From Rhizomicrobium sp. (lineage in GTDB: Bacteria > Pseudomonadota > Alphaproteobacteria > Micropepsales > Micropepsaceae), in assembly GCA_037200985.1 (NCBI GenBank), contig JBBCGJ010000001.1:1774756-1838755 (forward strand): a stretch of 64,000 nucleotides of DNA, read 5' to 3'. Of the stretch, positions 26,335-36,229 are shown piece by piece. The position numbers were made by a program, and so were the translations under genes. Below the pieces are notes generated by a model that ran no database searches, was not told the DNA's origin, and saw nothing but the letters and a program-made list of their open reading frames with translations. How positions within the stretch are numbered: the first letter of the stretch is position 1; every line of letters starts with the position of its first letter.

Positions 26335-29300
26335 ATGTCCATGCGCATTCGCCGTCAGTTCACGGTTGAGGGTCGTTCGCCTTACGAAGGCATCGCGTTC
26401 CGGTCCGCCACCAGCGAGATCAAGAACCCCGACGGCTCGGTCGTCTTTTCCCAGTCCGACATCGACGTGCCGGAAAGCTGGAGCCAGGTCGCGTGCGACG
26501 TGCTCGCCCAGAAGTACTTCCGCAAGGCGGGCGTGCCGACGGCGCTGAAGCCCGTGCCGGAAGACGGCGTGCCGGAATTCCTGTGGCGCAAGACCGCCGA
26601 CAGCGACAAGACCCGCGGCGAGAACTCGGCCAAGGAAGTGTTCGACCGCCTCGCCGGCACGTGGGCCTATTGGGGCTGGAAGGGCGGCTATTTCGACTCG
26701 GAAGCCGACGCGTCGGCCTTCAAGGACGAACTCTCCTACATGCTGGCGACGCAGATGGCGGCGCCGAACTCGCCGCAATGGTTCAACACCGGCCTGCACT
26801 GGGCTTATGGCATCGACGGCCCCAGCCAGGGCCACTACTACGTCGACCACAAGACCGGGCGGCTGACCAAGTCGGCATCGTCCTACGAGCATCCCCAGCC
26901 GCATGCCTGCTTCATCCAGTCGGTCGCCGACGACCTCGTCAACGAGGGCGGCATCATGGATCTTTGGACGCGCGAGGCGCGCCTCTTCAAATACGGCTCG
27001 GGCACCGGCACGAATTTCTCCTCGCTGCGCGGCGAGAACGAGCGGCTGTCGGGCGGCGGCAAGTCGAGCGGCCTGATGAGCTTCCTGAAGATCGGCGACC
27101 GCGCGGCGGGCGCGATCAAGTCGGGCGGCACGACGCGCCGCGCGGCGAAGATGGTGATCGTCGACGTCGATCATCCCGATATCGAGGCCTTCATCGACTG
27201 GAAGGTGATCGAGGAGCAGAAGGTCGCCGCCATGGTGGCGGGCTCCAAGCTCGCGGAGAAGCACCTGAAGCTCGTCATGAAGGCCTGCATCAACTGCCAG
27301 GGCTCGGGCGATGACTGCTTCGATCCGAAGAAGAACCCGGCGCTGCGCCGCGAGGTCAAGGCCGCGCGCAAGGCGATGATCCCGGACAATTATATCGAGC
27401 GCGTGATCTCCTTCGCCCGGCAGGGCTACAAGGAGATGGAATTCAAGTCCTACGACACCGACTGGGATTCGGAAGCCTATCTCACCGTGTCGGGCCAGAA
27501 CTCGAACAATTCGGTGCGCGTGACGGACGAATTCCTCAACGCGGTGCTCGAAGACAAGCCGTGGAACCTGACCTATCGCGGCTCGAACAAGATCGCCAAG
27601 ACGGTGCAGGCGCGCGAATTGTGGGAGAAGATCTCCTACTCCGCCTGGGCCTGCGCCGATCCGGGCATCCAGTTCCATTCGACCATCAACGACTGGCACA
27701 CCTGCCCGGCCGGCGGCGCCATCCGCGCCTCCAATCCGTGCTCGGAATACATGTTCCTGGACGACACGGCGTGCAATCTGGCCTCGCTGAACCTGATGGC
27801 GTTCCGCAAGGAGGCCGGCGGCGGCGCCTCGGCCTCAAGAAGCGAAGCGGTAGGCCAAGGTAAAGTGTTCGACGTGGCGGCGTTCGAGCATGGCTGCCGG
27901 CTGTGGACCGTCGTGCTCGAAATCTCGGTGCTGATGGCGCAGTTCCCGTCCAAGGAGATCGCGCAGCTTTCCTACGACTACCGTACGCTGGGCCTCGGCT
28001 TCGCCAATATCGGCGGCCTCCTGATGGCGGCGGGCATCTCCTACGACAGCCGCGAGGGCCGCGCGATCGCCGGCGCGATCTCGGCGGTGATGACGGGCGT
28101 CTCCTACGCGACCTCGGCCGAGATGGCGGGCGAGCTCGGCCCGTTCCCGGAATACGCCAAGAACAAGGACGCGATGCTGCGCGTGATGCGCAACCACCGC
28201 CGCGCCGCGCATGGCGACAAGGACGGCTATGAGGGGCTTTCCACCCTGCCCGTGCCGCTCGACCTCGCGGCCGTGCTGAACAAGGACCTGGCCTATGCGG
28301 CGCAGCGGGCCTGGGACGATGCGGTCTCGCTCGGCGAGGGCTTCGGCTATCGCAATGCGCAGTCCACCGTGATCGCGCCGACGGGGACGATCGGCCTCGT
28401 CATGGACTGCGACACGACGGGCGTCGAGCCGGACTTCGCGCTGGTGAAGTTCAAGAAGCTGGCCGGCGGCGGCTATTTCAAGATCATCAACCGCTGCGTG
28501 CCCGAGGCGCTGGCGACCCTGCAATACACCCAGAGCCAGATCGACGACATCGTCGCCTATGCGGTCGGCCATGGCACGCTGGAGGGCTTCTCCGGCGCGC
28601 TGAACCACGACGCGCTGCGCGCCAAGGGCTTCGGCGAGGACCAGATCAACGCGGTGGAAGGCGCGCTGGAATCGGCGTTCGACATCCGCTTCGTGTTCAA
28701 CAAGTGGACGCTGGGCGCGGCGTTCTGCACCGAAGTGCTCGGCGTCGACGCCGCTTCGCTGGAAGCGCCGGACTTCGACATGATGAAGCATCTGGGCTTC
28801 TCCCGAGCCGATGTCGACCTGGCGAACCTGCATGTCTGCGGGGCGATGACGCTGGAAGGCGCGCCGCATCTGCGGACGCAGCATCTGGCCGTGTTCGACT
28901 GCGCCAATCCTTGCGGCCGCATCGGCAAGCGCGCGCTGAGCGTGGAGAGCCACATCCTGATGATGGCGGCGGTGCAGCCCTTCATCTCGGGCGCGATCTC
29001 CAAGACCATCAACATGCCGAACAGCGCCACCGTCGAGGAATGCGGCAAGAGCTACATCCAGTCGTGGCGGCTCGGCCTCAAGGCCAACGCACTCTATCGC
29101 GACGGCTCCAAGCTCAGCCAGCCGCTGTCCAGCCAGGTTCTGCAGATCGACGACGAGGAGGAAGGCGAAGAGGTCAGCGCCGTGGCGCGCACCACCATCG
29201 TCACCGAGCGGATCGTGGAGCGCGTGATCGAGCGGGTGCGCGAGCGCGACCGCGAGAAACTGCCGCAGCGCCGCAAGGGCTATACCCAGAAGGCGATCGT

Positions 29301-30132
29301 CGGCGGGCACAAGGTTTACTTGCGCACCGGCGAGTACGAGGACGGCCGCATCGGCGAGATCTTCATCGACATGCACAAGGACGGGGCTGCGTTCCGCAGC
29401 CTGATGGACGCCTTCGCCATCGCGATCTCGATGGGCCTGCAATACGGCGTGCCGCTGGACGAGTTCGTCGACGCATTCACCTTCACGCGCTTCGAGCCGG
29501 CCGGCATGGTGATCGGCAACGATTCGATCAAGAACGCCACCTCGATCCTGGACTACATCTTCCGCGAGCTGGCGGTCTCCTATCTCGGCCGCAACGACCT
29601 CGCCCATGTCCAGCCGGAGGGCGACGAGGATGTCGGCGTCGGCACGGACGAAGGCAGCGACGGCGCGACGGAAGTTCGCCGCGTGGTCTCGCCGGGCTTC
29701 GTGCGCGGCCGCATCCCGCGCACCATCGCGGTCGTCCGCGGCGGCGCGGCCCGCAAGCTCGATCCCAATGCCGAGCACGCGCATCTGCATTCGCATCACA
29801 CCCATCAGGTGGAAGAGGTCGAGGAATTCCTCACCGCCGACGATGTCGAAGTCAGCGATGCCCTGTCGGAGATCCGCGCCAGCGTGCTGGCGGAGGCTTC
29901 CAACCCGGTCGGCGATCTGGTCGATGCGCTGGGCACCAAGCTGCGCGAACGTGCCGACAGCGCGGCGGGCAAGGCCGGCAAGGCGCGCGAGCTCCAGGCC
30001 AAGCGCGCGGCGGAAGCGCGGATGAAGGGCTATGAGGGCGACGCCTGCGGCGGCTGCGGGAATTTTACTTTGGTAAGAAACGGCACCTGCATGAAGTGCA
30101 ACACCTGCGGCTCGACGAGCGGCTGCAGCTGA
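26335..30132 (+). CDS. nrdJ: Adenosylcobalamin-dependent (class II) ribonucleotide reductase
   Basis: Reduces ribonucleotides to deoxyribonucleotides without needing oxygen, using AdoCbl as radical source (1265 aa). Hallmarks are [74 protein letters not shown] and [12 protein letters not shown]. The C-terminal redox-active cysteines lie in [10 protein letters not shown] and [12 protein letters not shown] charged coiled-coil-like segment ([15 protein letters not shown]) and a His-rich linker ([10 protein letters not shown]) lie in the C-terminal third. ATG 26335 or 26341 are both possible starts. A Gly/Ser-rich insertion at about residues 494-510 (27814-27864) has codons unlike its surroundings. 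No class I reductase is in the window. Confidence 0.95.
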   Translation: MSMRIRRQFTVEGRSPYEGIAFRSATSEIKNPDGSVVFSQSDIDVPESWSQVACDVLAQKYFRKAGVPTALKPVPEDGVPEFLWRKTADSDKTRGENSAKEVFDRLAGTWAYWGWKGGYFDSEADASAFKDELSYMLATQMAAPNSPQWFNTGLHWAYGIDGPSQGHYYVDHKTGRLTKSASSYEHPQPHACFIQSVADDLVNEGGIMDLWTREARLFKYGSGTGTNFSSLRGENERLSGGGKSSGLMSFLKIGDRAAGAIKSGGTTRRAAKMVIVDVDHPDIEAFIDWKVIEEQKVAAMVAGSKLAEKHLKLVMKACINCQGSGDDCFDPKKNPALRREVKAARKAMIPDNYIERVISFARQGYKEMEFKSYDTDWDSEAYLTVSGQNSNNSVRVTDEFLNAVLEDKPWNLTYRGSNKIAKTVQARELWEKISYSAWACADPGIQFHSTINDWHTCPAGGAIRASNPCSEYMFLDDTACNLASLNLMAFRKEAGGGASASRSEAVGQGKVFDVAAFEHGCRLWTVVLEISVLMAQFPSKEIAQLSYDYRTLGLGFANIGGLLMAAGISYDSREGRAIAGAISAVMTGVSYATSAEMAGELGPFPEYAKNKDAMLRVMRNHRRAAHGDKDGYEGLSTLPVPLDLAAVLNKDLAYAAQRAWDDAVSLGEGFGYRNAQSTVIAPTGTIGLVMDCDTTGVEPDFALVKFKKLAGGGYFKIINRCVPEALATLQYTQSQIDDIVAYAVGHGTLEGFSGALNHDALRAKGFGEDQINAVEGALESAFDIRFVFNKWTLGAAFCTEVLGVDAASLEAPDFDMMKHLGFSRADVDLANLHVCGAMTLEGAPHLRTQHLAVFDCANPCGRIGKRALSVESHILMMAAVQPFISGAISKTINMPNSATVEECGKSYIQSWRLGLKANALYRDGSKLSQPLSSQVLQIDDEEEGEEVSAVARTTIVTERIVERVIERVRERDREKLPQRRKGYTQKAIVGGHKVYLRTGEYEDGRIGEIFIDMHKDGAAFRSLMDAFAIAISMGLQYGVPLDEFVDAFTFTRFEPAGMVIGNDSIKNATSILDYIFRELAVSYLGRNDLAHVQPEGDEDVGVGTDEGSDGATEVRRVVSPGFVRGRIPRTIAVVRGGAARKLDPNAEHAHLHSHHTHQVEEVEEFLTADDVEVSDALSEIRASVLAEASNPVGDLVDALGTKLRERADSAAGKAGKARELQAKRAAEARMKGYEGDACGGCGNFTLVRNGTCMKCNTCGSTSGCS

Positions 30133-30153
30133 AGAGACACCTCGCGATGGGTG

Positions 30154-30194
30154 GGAAGGGGTGGGTGGCTCGCGCTCCCGCCCCTTCCGCTTTT
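30154..30194 (+). terminator. Hairpin with short T-run after nrdJ
   Basis: GGAAGGGG (30154-30161) pairs with CCCCTTCC (30181-30188), followed by GC and TTTT (30191-30194). The stem is eight base pairs with a 19-base loop that can fold further. It starts 22 bases after the nrdJ stop. The T-run is short, so termination may be partial and allow readthrough into the 61-aa gene that follows. Confidence 0.5.
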
Positions 30195-30246
30195 GGGGGG
30201 GAACGCGACTCAGGACGACAACGTTGAAGCGCGACGGAGAATTGAA

Positions 30247-30432
30247 ATGGCGAAGCAGCTTGTCGAAGTGATCGATCGCAAGGGGCATGTCCTCGACCGC
30301 TATATGGTCGAGCTCGACGATGCGGATTGTCACGATGCGGAGTACGAGGAATTCGCGCTGATCCTTGCCGAGAAATCGGGCCGCATCGAAGCGGCGGAGC
30401 ATGTCCGTCTGCGGGCGCGCTGCGTGAAATAA
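30247..30432 (+). CDS. Small acidic protein of unknown function downstream of nrdJ
   Basis: A 61-aa frame starting MAKQLVEVIDRKGHVLDRYMVE and ending EHVRLRARCVK. The composition is that of a normal soluble protein: acidic in the middle (ELDDADCHDAEYEEF), basic at the end, no signal peptide and no membrane segment. A purine-rich GACGGAGAATTGAA stretch precedes the ATG and includes a GGAG about eight bases upstream. Codon choice follows that of the neighbours. I do not recognise a family. Its position directly behind nrdJ suggests co-expression, but the hairpin at 30154-30194 separates them. A 9-bp hairpin follows immediately after its stop (30434-30457). Confidence 0.6.
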   Translation: MAKQLVEVIDRKGHVLDRYMVELDDADCHDAEYEEFALILAEKSGRIEAAEHVRLRARCVK

Positions 30433-30433
30433 A

Positions 30434-30910
30434 GCTGCGTGCTTTCGCGCGCGCAGCAAGAACGCGCGGATGATTCGTTTCTGTGGACAAGTGATTCGCG
30501 GCGCTCGACTCAAAAACAAATCCGTCGCAATCTTTCCTCGCGCCTGGGGCACCCGCGCACACGGGAAAAGCCCAAGGCACCTGCAAAGGTGACCGGCGCA
30601 CACCTTGCACCGGCCGAAGAGGGCGCCAGCCCGCGACGGACCGGAGTGCGGCAAGGGCCACCGAAAGCGTTCTAGAGCGCTGACGTGGACCGGGAATCCA
30701 GGGAACGGCGGGGAAACCGTTCGAACTGGGCGCGACGCGCGGAACCTAAGGCCGTGCAAGCGTGACGTGGAAGGCCCAACGAAAGGCGGGACGGAAGCGT
30801 CGAAAAAGATCGCACAGGATCTGTGACGAACCGCACTGCGAAGCGCGGGAAACGAGCAGGCAAACCAGTGTGCTGACCGTGGACGGGGGCCATCGCGAGG
30901 GGCCTCCGTT
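30434..30910 (+). ncRNA. Candidate structured RNA region, family not recognised
   Basis: The 626-bp space between the 61-aa gene and the pentapeptide gene has no frame with coding character, and its plus strand is purine-rich with many GAAA-type loops. Successive hairpins are: 30434-30442/30449-30457 (9 bp with one G-U); CACCT-GCAA-AGGTG at 30578-30591 (GNRA loop); CCAC/GTGG 30658-30688 enclosing AGCG/CGCT; CCAG/CTGG 30698-30729 enclosing GAACGG/CCGTTC; GGCC/GGCC 30750-30776; GACG-GAAG-CGTC 30790-30801; CACAG-GAT-CTGTG 30813-30825; and ACGG-GGCC/GGCC-CCGT 30883-30909. It does not show the conserved cores of RNase P RNA, tmRNA, SRP RNA or 6S RNA. It could be an independent RNA or a long leader of the next gene. 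Confidence 0.35.
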
Positions 30911-31058
30911 TGCGTTTGTGGGGTTTCAGTCGCGTCGCGGTGTCCGTGCCTCCCCATCGTCCCGCCAGATTCGCAGCCGGGCGCCCCATGGTGGACATGG
31001 GATCCCGGCACGGTGCTTGCGACGCAAGGGGCAGCCGTTTCACTTTGGGACAAGCCCC

Positions 31059-31517
31059 GTGTCCAGACTGACCGCTTTCGCCTTTGCCCTCCTGATGACC
31101 CTGGGATCGCCCGCTTTCGCAGGCCCGGCCTATGATGCCGCCGCCGTCGCGCGCATCCATGCCGCCATCGTCGACTGTCCCGGCTGCAATCTTGCCGGCG
31201 CCGACCTCACCAATACCTGCGTCAAGGCGCACGACCTGACCGGCGCGAATTTCGACGGCGCCACCGCCGTCCTGATGTGCATGTCGTATGCGAATTTCTC
31301 GAACGCCACCTTCCGCGGCACCGACCTGTCGGGCGCGAACCTGGCGCATGCCAGGCTCGACGGCGCCGACCTGAGCGGCGCGGTCCTGGACATCACCTCG
31401 ATCAAGGGCACGGACCTGACGCGCACGCGCGGCCTGACCCAGAAGCAGCTCGACCAGGCCTGCGGCGACGCCGATACGCGCGTGCCGGCGGGCCTGAAGG
31501 TGCATCTCTGCACCTGA
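31059..31517 (+). CDS. Secreted pentapeptide-repeat protein
   Basis: A 152-aa protein with a signal peptide (MSRLTAFAFALLMTLGSPAFA, taking the start codon as Met). The mature part begins with a short helix containing CPGC and then carries pentapeptide repeats of the A(D/N)LxX type: NLAGADLTNTCVKAHDLTGANF, ANFSNATFRGTDLSGANLAHARLDGADLSGAVL and GTDLTRTRGL. These build a right-handed quadrilateral beta-helix. Four or more Cys residues suggest disulfides. The start is GTG 31059 with GGGA eight bases upstream; the longer open frame lacks coding character. The function is unknown. A strong terminator follows. Confidence 0.85.
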   Translation: MSRLTAFAFALLMTLGSPAFAGPAYDAAAVARIHAAIVDCPGCNLAGADLTNTCVKAHDLTGANFDGATAVLMCMSYANFSNATFRGTDLSGANLAHARLDGADLSGAVLDITSIKGTDLTRTRGLTQKQLDQACGDADTRVPAGLKVHLCT

Positions 31518-31547
31518 CCGCTTTCGTCTCCTCCTTGGGACACCTCG

Positions 31548-31584
31548 ACCCCGTCCGCGGATGTACCGGACGGGGTTCTTTTTT
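31548..31584 (+). terminator. Intrinsic terminator after the pentapeptide-repeat gene
   Basis: ACCCCGTCCG (31548-31557) pairs perfectly with CGGACGGGGT (31567-31576) around a nine-base loop and is followed by a T-rich run (TTCTTTTTT, 31576-31584). It ends transcription of the pentapeptide gene just before the convergent stop of gcvPB at 31598. Confidence 0.9.
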
Positions 31585-31597
31585 GCGCGGCGCGCGA

Positions 31598-33184
31598 CTA
31601 CTCCGCCGCCTGCGGCAGCTCCCGCTTCTTCCAGCGCAGCACCGGCTTGCGGGCGGCGGCGGTTTCGTCGAGGCGCCGGCGGGGAGCCAGGCGCGGGGCG
31701 CCGGCGAAGCGCTCGGTCTTCTTCGCCTTGGCCTCCAGCGCGAGTTCGCGCAGAACGTGGACGAAGCGGTCGAGGGATTCCTTGGACTCCGATTCCGTCG
31801 GCTCGATCAGCATCGCGCCGTGGACGACCAGCGGGAAATACATCGTCATCGGGTGGTAGCCCTCGTCGATCATCGCCTTGGCGAAATCGAGCGTGGTGAC
31901 GCCGGTGCCGGCGAGGAAGCTGTCGTCGAACAGCGCCTCGTGCATGCAGGGGCCGTCGCCGAAGGGCGCGCTCATCACGTCCTTCAGGGAGGCGAGGATG
32001 TAGTTGGCGGAGAGCACGGCGTCTTCCGACGCCTGGCGCACACCGTCGCGGCCGTGGCTGAGCATGTAAGCGAGCGCGCGGACGAACATGCCCATCTGGC
32101 CGTGGAAGGCGCTCATGCGGCCGAAGGGCCGGGCGCCTTCGGGAAGGTCGTCGCGATCCTCGATCAGGCGGAAGCCCCTTTCGTCGTGGACGAGCAGCGG
32201 CAGCGGCGCGAAGGGCGCCAGCGCGGCGGAGAGCACCACCGGCCCTGCCCCCGGACCGCCGCCGCCATGCGGCGTCGAGAAGGTCTTGTGCAGGTTGATG
32301 TGCATGGCGTCGACGCCGAGATCGCCGGGCCTGACGCGGCCGGCGATGGCGTTGAAATTCGCGCCGTCGCAATAGAAATAGGCGCCGGCCTTGTGGGTGG
32401 CGTCGGCCATGTGGCGGATGTCGCGCTCGAACAGCCCGCAGGTGTTGGGATTGGTGAGCATGATGGCGGCGACGTCGGGGCCGAGCTTGCCTTCGAGCTC
32501 GACCATGTCGACGCGGCCGTCCGCGGTGCCCTTGACCTCGTCGATGGCGAAGCCGGCGAAGGCGGCGGTGGCGGGATTGGTGCCGTGGGCGGATTCAGGG
32601 ACCAGGATGCGCCGCCGCGTCTCGCCGCGCGCGGCGATGGCGGCGCGGATCGCGAGCAGGCCGCAGAGCTCTCCATGGGCACCGGCCTTCGGGCTCATTG
32701 CCACCGCCGGCATGCCGGTCAGCGTGGTGAGCCAAGTCATCAATTCGGAGATCAGCGCCAGCGCGCCCTGCGTCGCCGATTGCGGGCTCAAGGGATGCAG
32801 GTCGCCGAAGCCGGGCAGGCGCGCCATCTTCTCGTTGAGACGCGGATTGTGCTTCATCGTGCAGGAGCCGAGCGGATAGAGGCCGGCATCGATGGCGTAG
32901 TTCTGGCGGCTGAGCCGCACATAGTGGCGGACGACTTCCGGCTCCGAGAGGCCGGGAAGGCCGATGGGGCCGCGGCGGCGCTGGCCGCCGAGACGGGCGT
33001 CGGAGAGCTGGACATCGGGGAGATCGACGCCAGTCATGCCGTCGCGGCCGATCTCGAAGATCAGCGGCTCTTCATGATCGAGTCCGCGGTCGCCGGAGAT
33101 GGTCGGCAATTCGTTGGCCTCGATGGTGCCTGGCGCGACCATCTTATCAATCGAAGACGGGCGGCCCTGGTTGTTCATGGTCAT
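31598..33184 (-). CDS. gcvPB: Glycine dehydrogenase (decarboxylating), subunit 2
   Basis: PLP-bearing half of the two-subunit P-protein of the glycine cleavage system. It has 528 aa, with the PLP Lys in INLHKTFSTPHGGGGPG, preceded by the family segments LGSCTMKHNPRLNE, ESAHGTNPATAAFAGF, LTNPNTCGLFE and FYCDGANFNAI. The C-terminal extension is Arg/Lys-rich. ATG 33184 overlaps the gcvPA stop (ATGA); a second ATG lies six bases in. It is the last gene of gcvT-gcvH-gcvPA-gcvPB. Confidence 0.95.
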   Translation of the reverse strand: MTMNNQGRPSSIDKMVAPGTIEANELPTISGDRGLDHEEPLIFEIGRDGMTGVDLPDVQLSDARLGGQRRRGPIGLPGLSEPEVVRHYVRLSRQNYAIDAGLYPLGSCTMKHNPRLNEKMARLPGFGDLHPLSPQSATQGALALISELMTWLTTLTGMPAVAMSPKAGAHGELCGLLAIRAAIAARGETRRRILVPESAHGTNPATAAFAGFAIDEVKGTADGRVDMVELEGKLGPDVAAIMLTNPNTCGLFERDIRHMADATHKAGAYFYCDGANFNAIAGRVRPGDLGVDAMHINLHKTFSTPHGGGGPGAGPVVLSAALAPFAPLPLLVHDERGFRLIEDRDDLPEGARPFGRMSAFHGQMGMFVRALAYMLSHGRDGVRQASEDAVLSANYILASLKDVMSAPFGDGPCMHEALFDDSFLAGTGVTTLDFAKAMIDEGYHPMTMYFPLVVHGAMLIEPTESESKESLDRFVHVLRELALEAKAKKTERFAGAPRLAPRRRLDETAAARKPVLRWKKRELPQAAE

Positions 33185-34527
33185 CAGAGCACCTCGCTCA
33201 AGCCGGCGACGAGCGCGTCGGCATCTTCGTCGGTGGTGGTTTCGGTGACGGCGACGATCAGCAGATCGCGCAGCGCGGGATCGTGCGGCAACAGGCGCGA
33301 CGCGGGCACGCCCGCGAGGATGCCCTTCGCGGCCAGCGCATCGACGATGGCGGCGGCCGGCTTCGGCAGCTTGATCGTGAACTCGTTGAAGAAGGTGGGT
33401 GTGACAAGGCTGACGCCGTTCACCCGCGCCAGCTTGTCGGCCAGCGCGCTCGCCTTGGCGTGGTTCAGGCGCGCGAGGCGGGTGAGCCCCTCTTCGCACA
33501 GGAGCGAGAGATGGATGGTGAAGGCGAGGCAGCACAGGCCGGAATTGGTGCAGATATTGCTCGTCGCCTTTTCGCGGCGGATATGCTGTTCGCGGGTGGA
33601 GAGCGTGAGGACATAGCCGCGCTTGCCGCTGGCATCGGCGGTCTCGCCGGTGAGGCGGCCGGGCATCTGGCGGAGGAATTTTTCGCGCGTGGCGAAGAGC
33701 CCGACATAGGGGCCGCCGAAATTGAGGCCGTTGCCGATCGACTGACCCTCGCAGGCGACGATGTCGGCGTCCTGGAAGCCGGGGCCTTCGAGCAGGCCGA
33801 GGGAAATCACCTCCGTCACCACCGCGATCAGCAGCGCGCCCTTGGCGTGGGCGGCGGCGGCGATGGGCTTGAGGTCGCGGATCAGGCCGAACACGTCGGG
33901 GCTCTGCACCACGACGCAGGCGGTGTCGGCGTCGATCAGCGCGGCGATGTCTTCCGCCTTGCCGGGCGTCGCGGGCGCGCGGGCGACAGTGCCCGACAGC
34001 GCGGCGACGGTTTCGACCGTCTCGGCATAATGCGGATGCAAGCCGCCGGAGAGGATCGCCTTGGAGCGGCGCGTCACGCGCATCGCCATCAGCACCGCTT
34101 CGGCGGTGGCGGTCGAGCCGTCGTAGAGCGAGGCGTTGGCGACTTCCATGCCGGTGAGCAGCGCCACCTGGGTCTGGAATTCGAACATGTATTGCAGCGT
34201 GCCCTGCGCGATCTCGGGCTGATAGGGCGTGTAGGAGGTGAGGAATTCGGAGCGCTGGATCAGGTGATCGACCGCGGCGGGGACATGATGCTTGTACGCG
34301 CCGGCGCCCAGGAAAGACGGGCCCGCGCCCGCGGCGGTGTTCTTCGCGGCCATGCGCGAGAGCTTGCGCTCGACCTCGATCTCGCCCTGCCCGTCCGGCA
34401 GGCCGAACGTGGACAGCGGCACGACAGCCGATTGCGGTACGTCCTTGAACAGCGTGTCGACCGAGGGGACGCCGATCTTCGCCAGCATAGCGGAACGGTC
34501 GGCGGCGGTTAGGGGATGGTATCTCAC
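33184..34527 (-). CDS. gcvPA: Glycine dehydrogenase (decarboxylating), subunit 1
   Basis: First half of the split P-protein, 447 aa, structurally related to the PLP fold but without the PLP Lys. Family segments include [71 protein letters not shown] and [19 protein letters not shown]. The start is GTG 34527 ([11 protein letters not shown]) with GGGAG about seven bases upstream. The in-frame ATG further upstream would translate part of the palindromic repeat at 34545-34669 and is rejected. It is separated from gcvH by that repeat. Confidence 0.94.
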   Translation of the reverse strand: MRYHPLTAADRSAMLAKIGVPSVDTLFKDVPQSAVVPLSTFGLPDGQGEIEVERKLSRMAAKNTAAGAGPSFLGAGAYKHHVPAAVDHLIQRSEFLTSYTPYQPEIAQGTLQYMFEFQTQVALLTGMEVANASLYDGSTATAEAVLMAMRVTRRSKAILSGGLHPHYAETVETVAALSGTVARAPATPGKAEDIAALIDADTACVVVQSPDVFGLIRDLKPIAAAAHAKGALLIAVVTEVISLGLLEGPGFQDADIVACEGQSIGNGLNFGGPYVGLFATREKFLRQMPGRLTGETADASGKRGYVLTLSTREQHIRREKATSNICTNSGLCCLAFTIHLSLLCEEGLTRLARLNHAKASALADKLARVNGVSLVTPTFFNEFTIKLPKPAAAIVDALAAKGILAGVPASRLLPHDPALRDLLIVAVTETTTDEDADALVAGLSEVL

Positions 34528-34544
34528 GCTCTCACTCCCAAACT

Positions 34545-34669
34545 TGTCATGGTCCGCGAATGCGGACCACCCAGGTGACACATGTGCCGACGTCGGCAGG
34601 TCTTCTTCACAACACCTCCCAGCAGCGTGCCTGTATCAGCTGAGTGGCCCGCATTCGCGGGCCATGACA
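34545..34669. repeat. Palindromic element between gcvH and gcvPA (family B)
   Basis: Two 26-base arms (34545-34570 and 34644-34669) are reverse complements with two differences. Each arm is itself a hairpin of the type GGTCCGC-GAAT-GCGGACC. The left arm is followed by CACCCAGGTGAC, a segment found again after a matching arm at 44828-44862. The element fills the gap within the glycine-cleavage operon and would place stable hairpins in the mRNA between gcvH and gcvPA. Confidence 0.75.
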
Positions 34670-34679
34670 CCGTTCTGGG

Positions 34680-35054
34680 CTACTGCCCCTTCACGAACTC
34701 TTCGTACTGCGCCGCCGTCATCAGCTTCGCCACTTCCGACGGATCGGCGAGCTTCAGCTTGAAGAACCAGGAGGCGCCTTCCGGATCCTCATTGACCTTG
34801 GCGGGGTCTTCGACGAGCGCGACGTTGTTCGCGGTCACCTCGCCGCTGACGGGCGAATAGACGTCGCTCGCGGCCTTCACGCTTTCGACCACCGCGATCT
34901 CGCCGCCGGCGCCGACCTTGCGGCCGGCCTCGGGCAGTTCGACGAAGACCACGTCGCCGAGCTTCTCGGCGGCGAATTTGGTGATGCCGATGGTCGCCTC
35001 GTCGCCGTCGACGCGGACCCATTCGTGCTGATCGGTGAAACGGACTTCGCTCAT
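34680..35054 (-). CDS. gcvH: Glycine cleavage system H protein
   Basis: Lipoylated carrier that shuttles the aminomethyl group between the P, T and L proteins. It has 124 aa, the usual length. It begins [20 protein letters not shown], and the lipoyl Lys is at about residue 60 in [20 protein letters not shown] and the [11 protein letters not shown] segment follow. The ATG overlaps the gcvT stop by four bases (ATGA). Confidence 0.96.
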   Translation of the reverse strand: MSEVRFTDQHEWVRVDGDEATIGITKFAAEKLGDVVFVELPEAGRKVGAGGEIAVVESVKAASDVYSPVSGEVTANNVALVEDPAKVNEDPEGASWFFKLKLADPSEVAKLMTAAQYEEFVKGQ

Positions 35055-36172
35055 AGGGCTCTCCGGTAGCGATGGGGGACGAAAGGCAGCGGCACGACAC
35101 GCGCGGCCAAGGGCTTGCCGCGGACGATGAGGTCGAGTTCGGTGCCGTCGCCGGCAAAGGCGGTCTCGACATAGCCCATGGCGATGGGCGCGTTCAGCGA
35201 GGGGCCAAAGCCGCCGCTGGTGATCTTGCCGATGACGCGGCCGGATTTGTCGGCGATCTCGGCACCTTCGCGGGCGGGCGCCCGGCCGTCGGGACGGATC
35301 CCGACGCGCTTGCGCGGTGCGCCGTGGAACAGACGATCCATGATCGCCTCGGCGGCGGGAAAATCCTTCGCGATCTTGCGGCGCTTGGCGATGGACCAGA
35401 CCAGATTGGCTTCGACCGGATCGGTGGTCTCGTCGATGTCGTGGCCGTAGAGGCAGAGGCCCGCTTCGAGGCGCAGGCTGTCGCGGGCGCCGAGACCGAT
35501 GGGAAGCACTTCGGGTTCGCCGAGCAGCGCGTTGGCGACACGCTCGGCATGGATCGCGTCGATGGAGATCTCGAACCCGTCTTCGCCGGTGTAACCGGAA
35601 CGGCTGACGATGGCCGGTGCGCCGGCCACCGTCGCACGCACGACCTTCATGAAGCTGAGCCGGTCGATGCCGGGCGCATGCCGCGCCAGCACCGCGGCGG
35701 CGGCGGGGCCTTGCAGCGCCAGCAGCGCACGGTCGGGGCGCGGTTCGAGCGTCGCGATGCCGTCCAACTGCTCCGCGATATAGGCGAAGTCGCCGTCCTT
35801 GGTGCCGGCGTTGACGACGAGATAGAGCGCGCTCTCGCCCAGAAGGCGCGAAAACATGAAATCGTCCCTGATCGTGCCGCGCTCGTTGAGCAGCAGGCCG
35901 TAGCGCTGGCGGCCCTCGTTCAGGCCGGCGACGTCGGCGGGCGTGAGGCGCTCGAGGGCACGGGCCGGATCGTCGCCCGAAAGGAACGCCTGGCCCATAT
36001 GCGAGACGTCGAACAGGCCGGCCTTCTCGCGGGTGTGGAGGTGTTCCTTGAGCACGCCGGCGGGGTACTGCACCGGCATGTCGTAGCCGGCGAAGGGCAC
36101 CATGCGGGCGCCGAGCGCGACATGCAGCGCATGCAGCGGCGTCTGCTTCAGGGTCTGATCTTGTTCGGCCAC
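35051..36172 (-). CDS. gcvT: Glycine cleavage system aminomethyltransferase (T protein)
   Basis: Tetrahydrofolate-dependent T protein, releasing ammonia and forming 5,10-methylene-THF. It has 373 aa. The features are [42 protein letters not shown] at the N-terminus (catalytic Asp region further on), [33 protein letters not shown] and the C-terminal barrel ending near GYVETAFAG. It is the first gene of the operon; a tandem glycine riboswitch lies in its leader. Confidence 0.96.
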   Translation of the reverse strand: MAEQDQTLKQTPLHALHVALGARMVPFAGYDMPVQYPAGVLKEHLHTREKAGLFDVSHMGQAFLSGDDPARALERLTPADVAGLNEGRQRYGLLLNERGTIRDDFMFSRLLGESALYLVVNAGTKDGDFAYIAEQLDGIATLEPRPDRALLALQGPAAAAVLARHAPGIDRLSFMKVVRATVAGAPAIVSRSGYTGEDGFEISIDAIHAERVANALLGEPEVLPIGLGARDSLRLEAGLCLYGHDIDETTDPVEANLVWSIAKRRKIAKDFPAAEAIMDRLFHGAPRKRVGIRPDGRAPAREGAEIADKSGRVIGKITSGGFGPSLNAPIAMGYVETAFAGDGTELDLIVRGKPLAARVVPLPFVPHRYRRAL

Positions 36173-36229
36173 GGACAGTCCGTATACAGAGGTTTATCCG
36201 GCGCGCCCGCGTCGCCGCGGAGCTCGCGC

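Noticed and set aside
30439-31058. Three overlapping plus-strand frames before the pentapeptide gene
   Set aside because: All are Arg/Lys/Gly-rich and low in hydrophobic residues, and they shift frame without a shared protein pattern; a structured RNA explains the composition better.
34528-34581. Longer GcvPA starting at ATG 34581
   Set aside because: It would translate part of the palindromic repeat. GTG 34527 has a good ribosome binding site and fits the family N-terminus.
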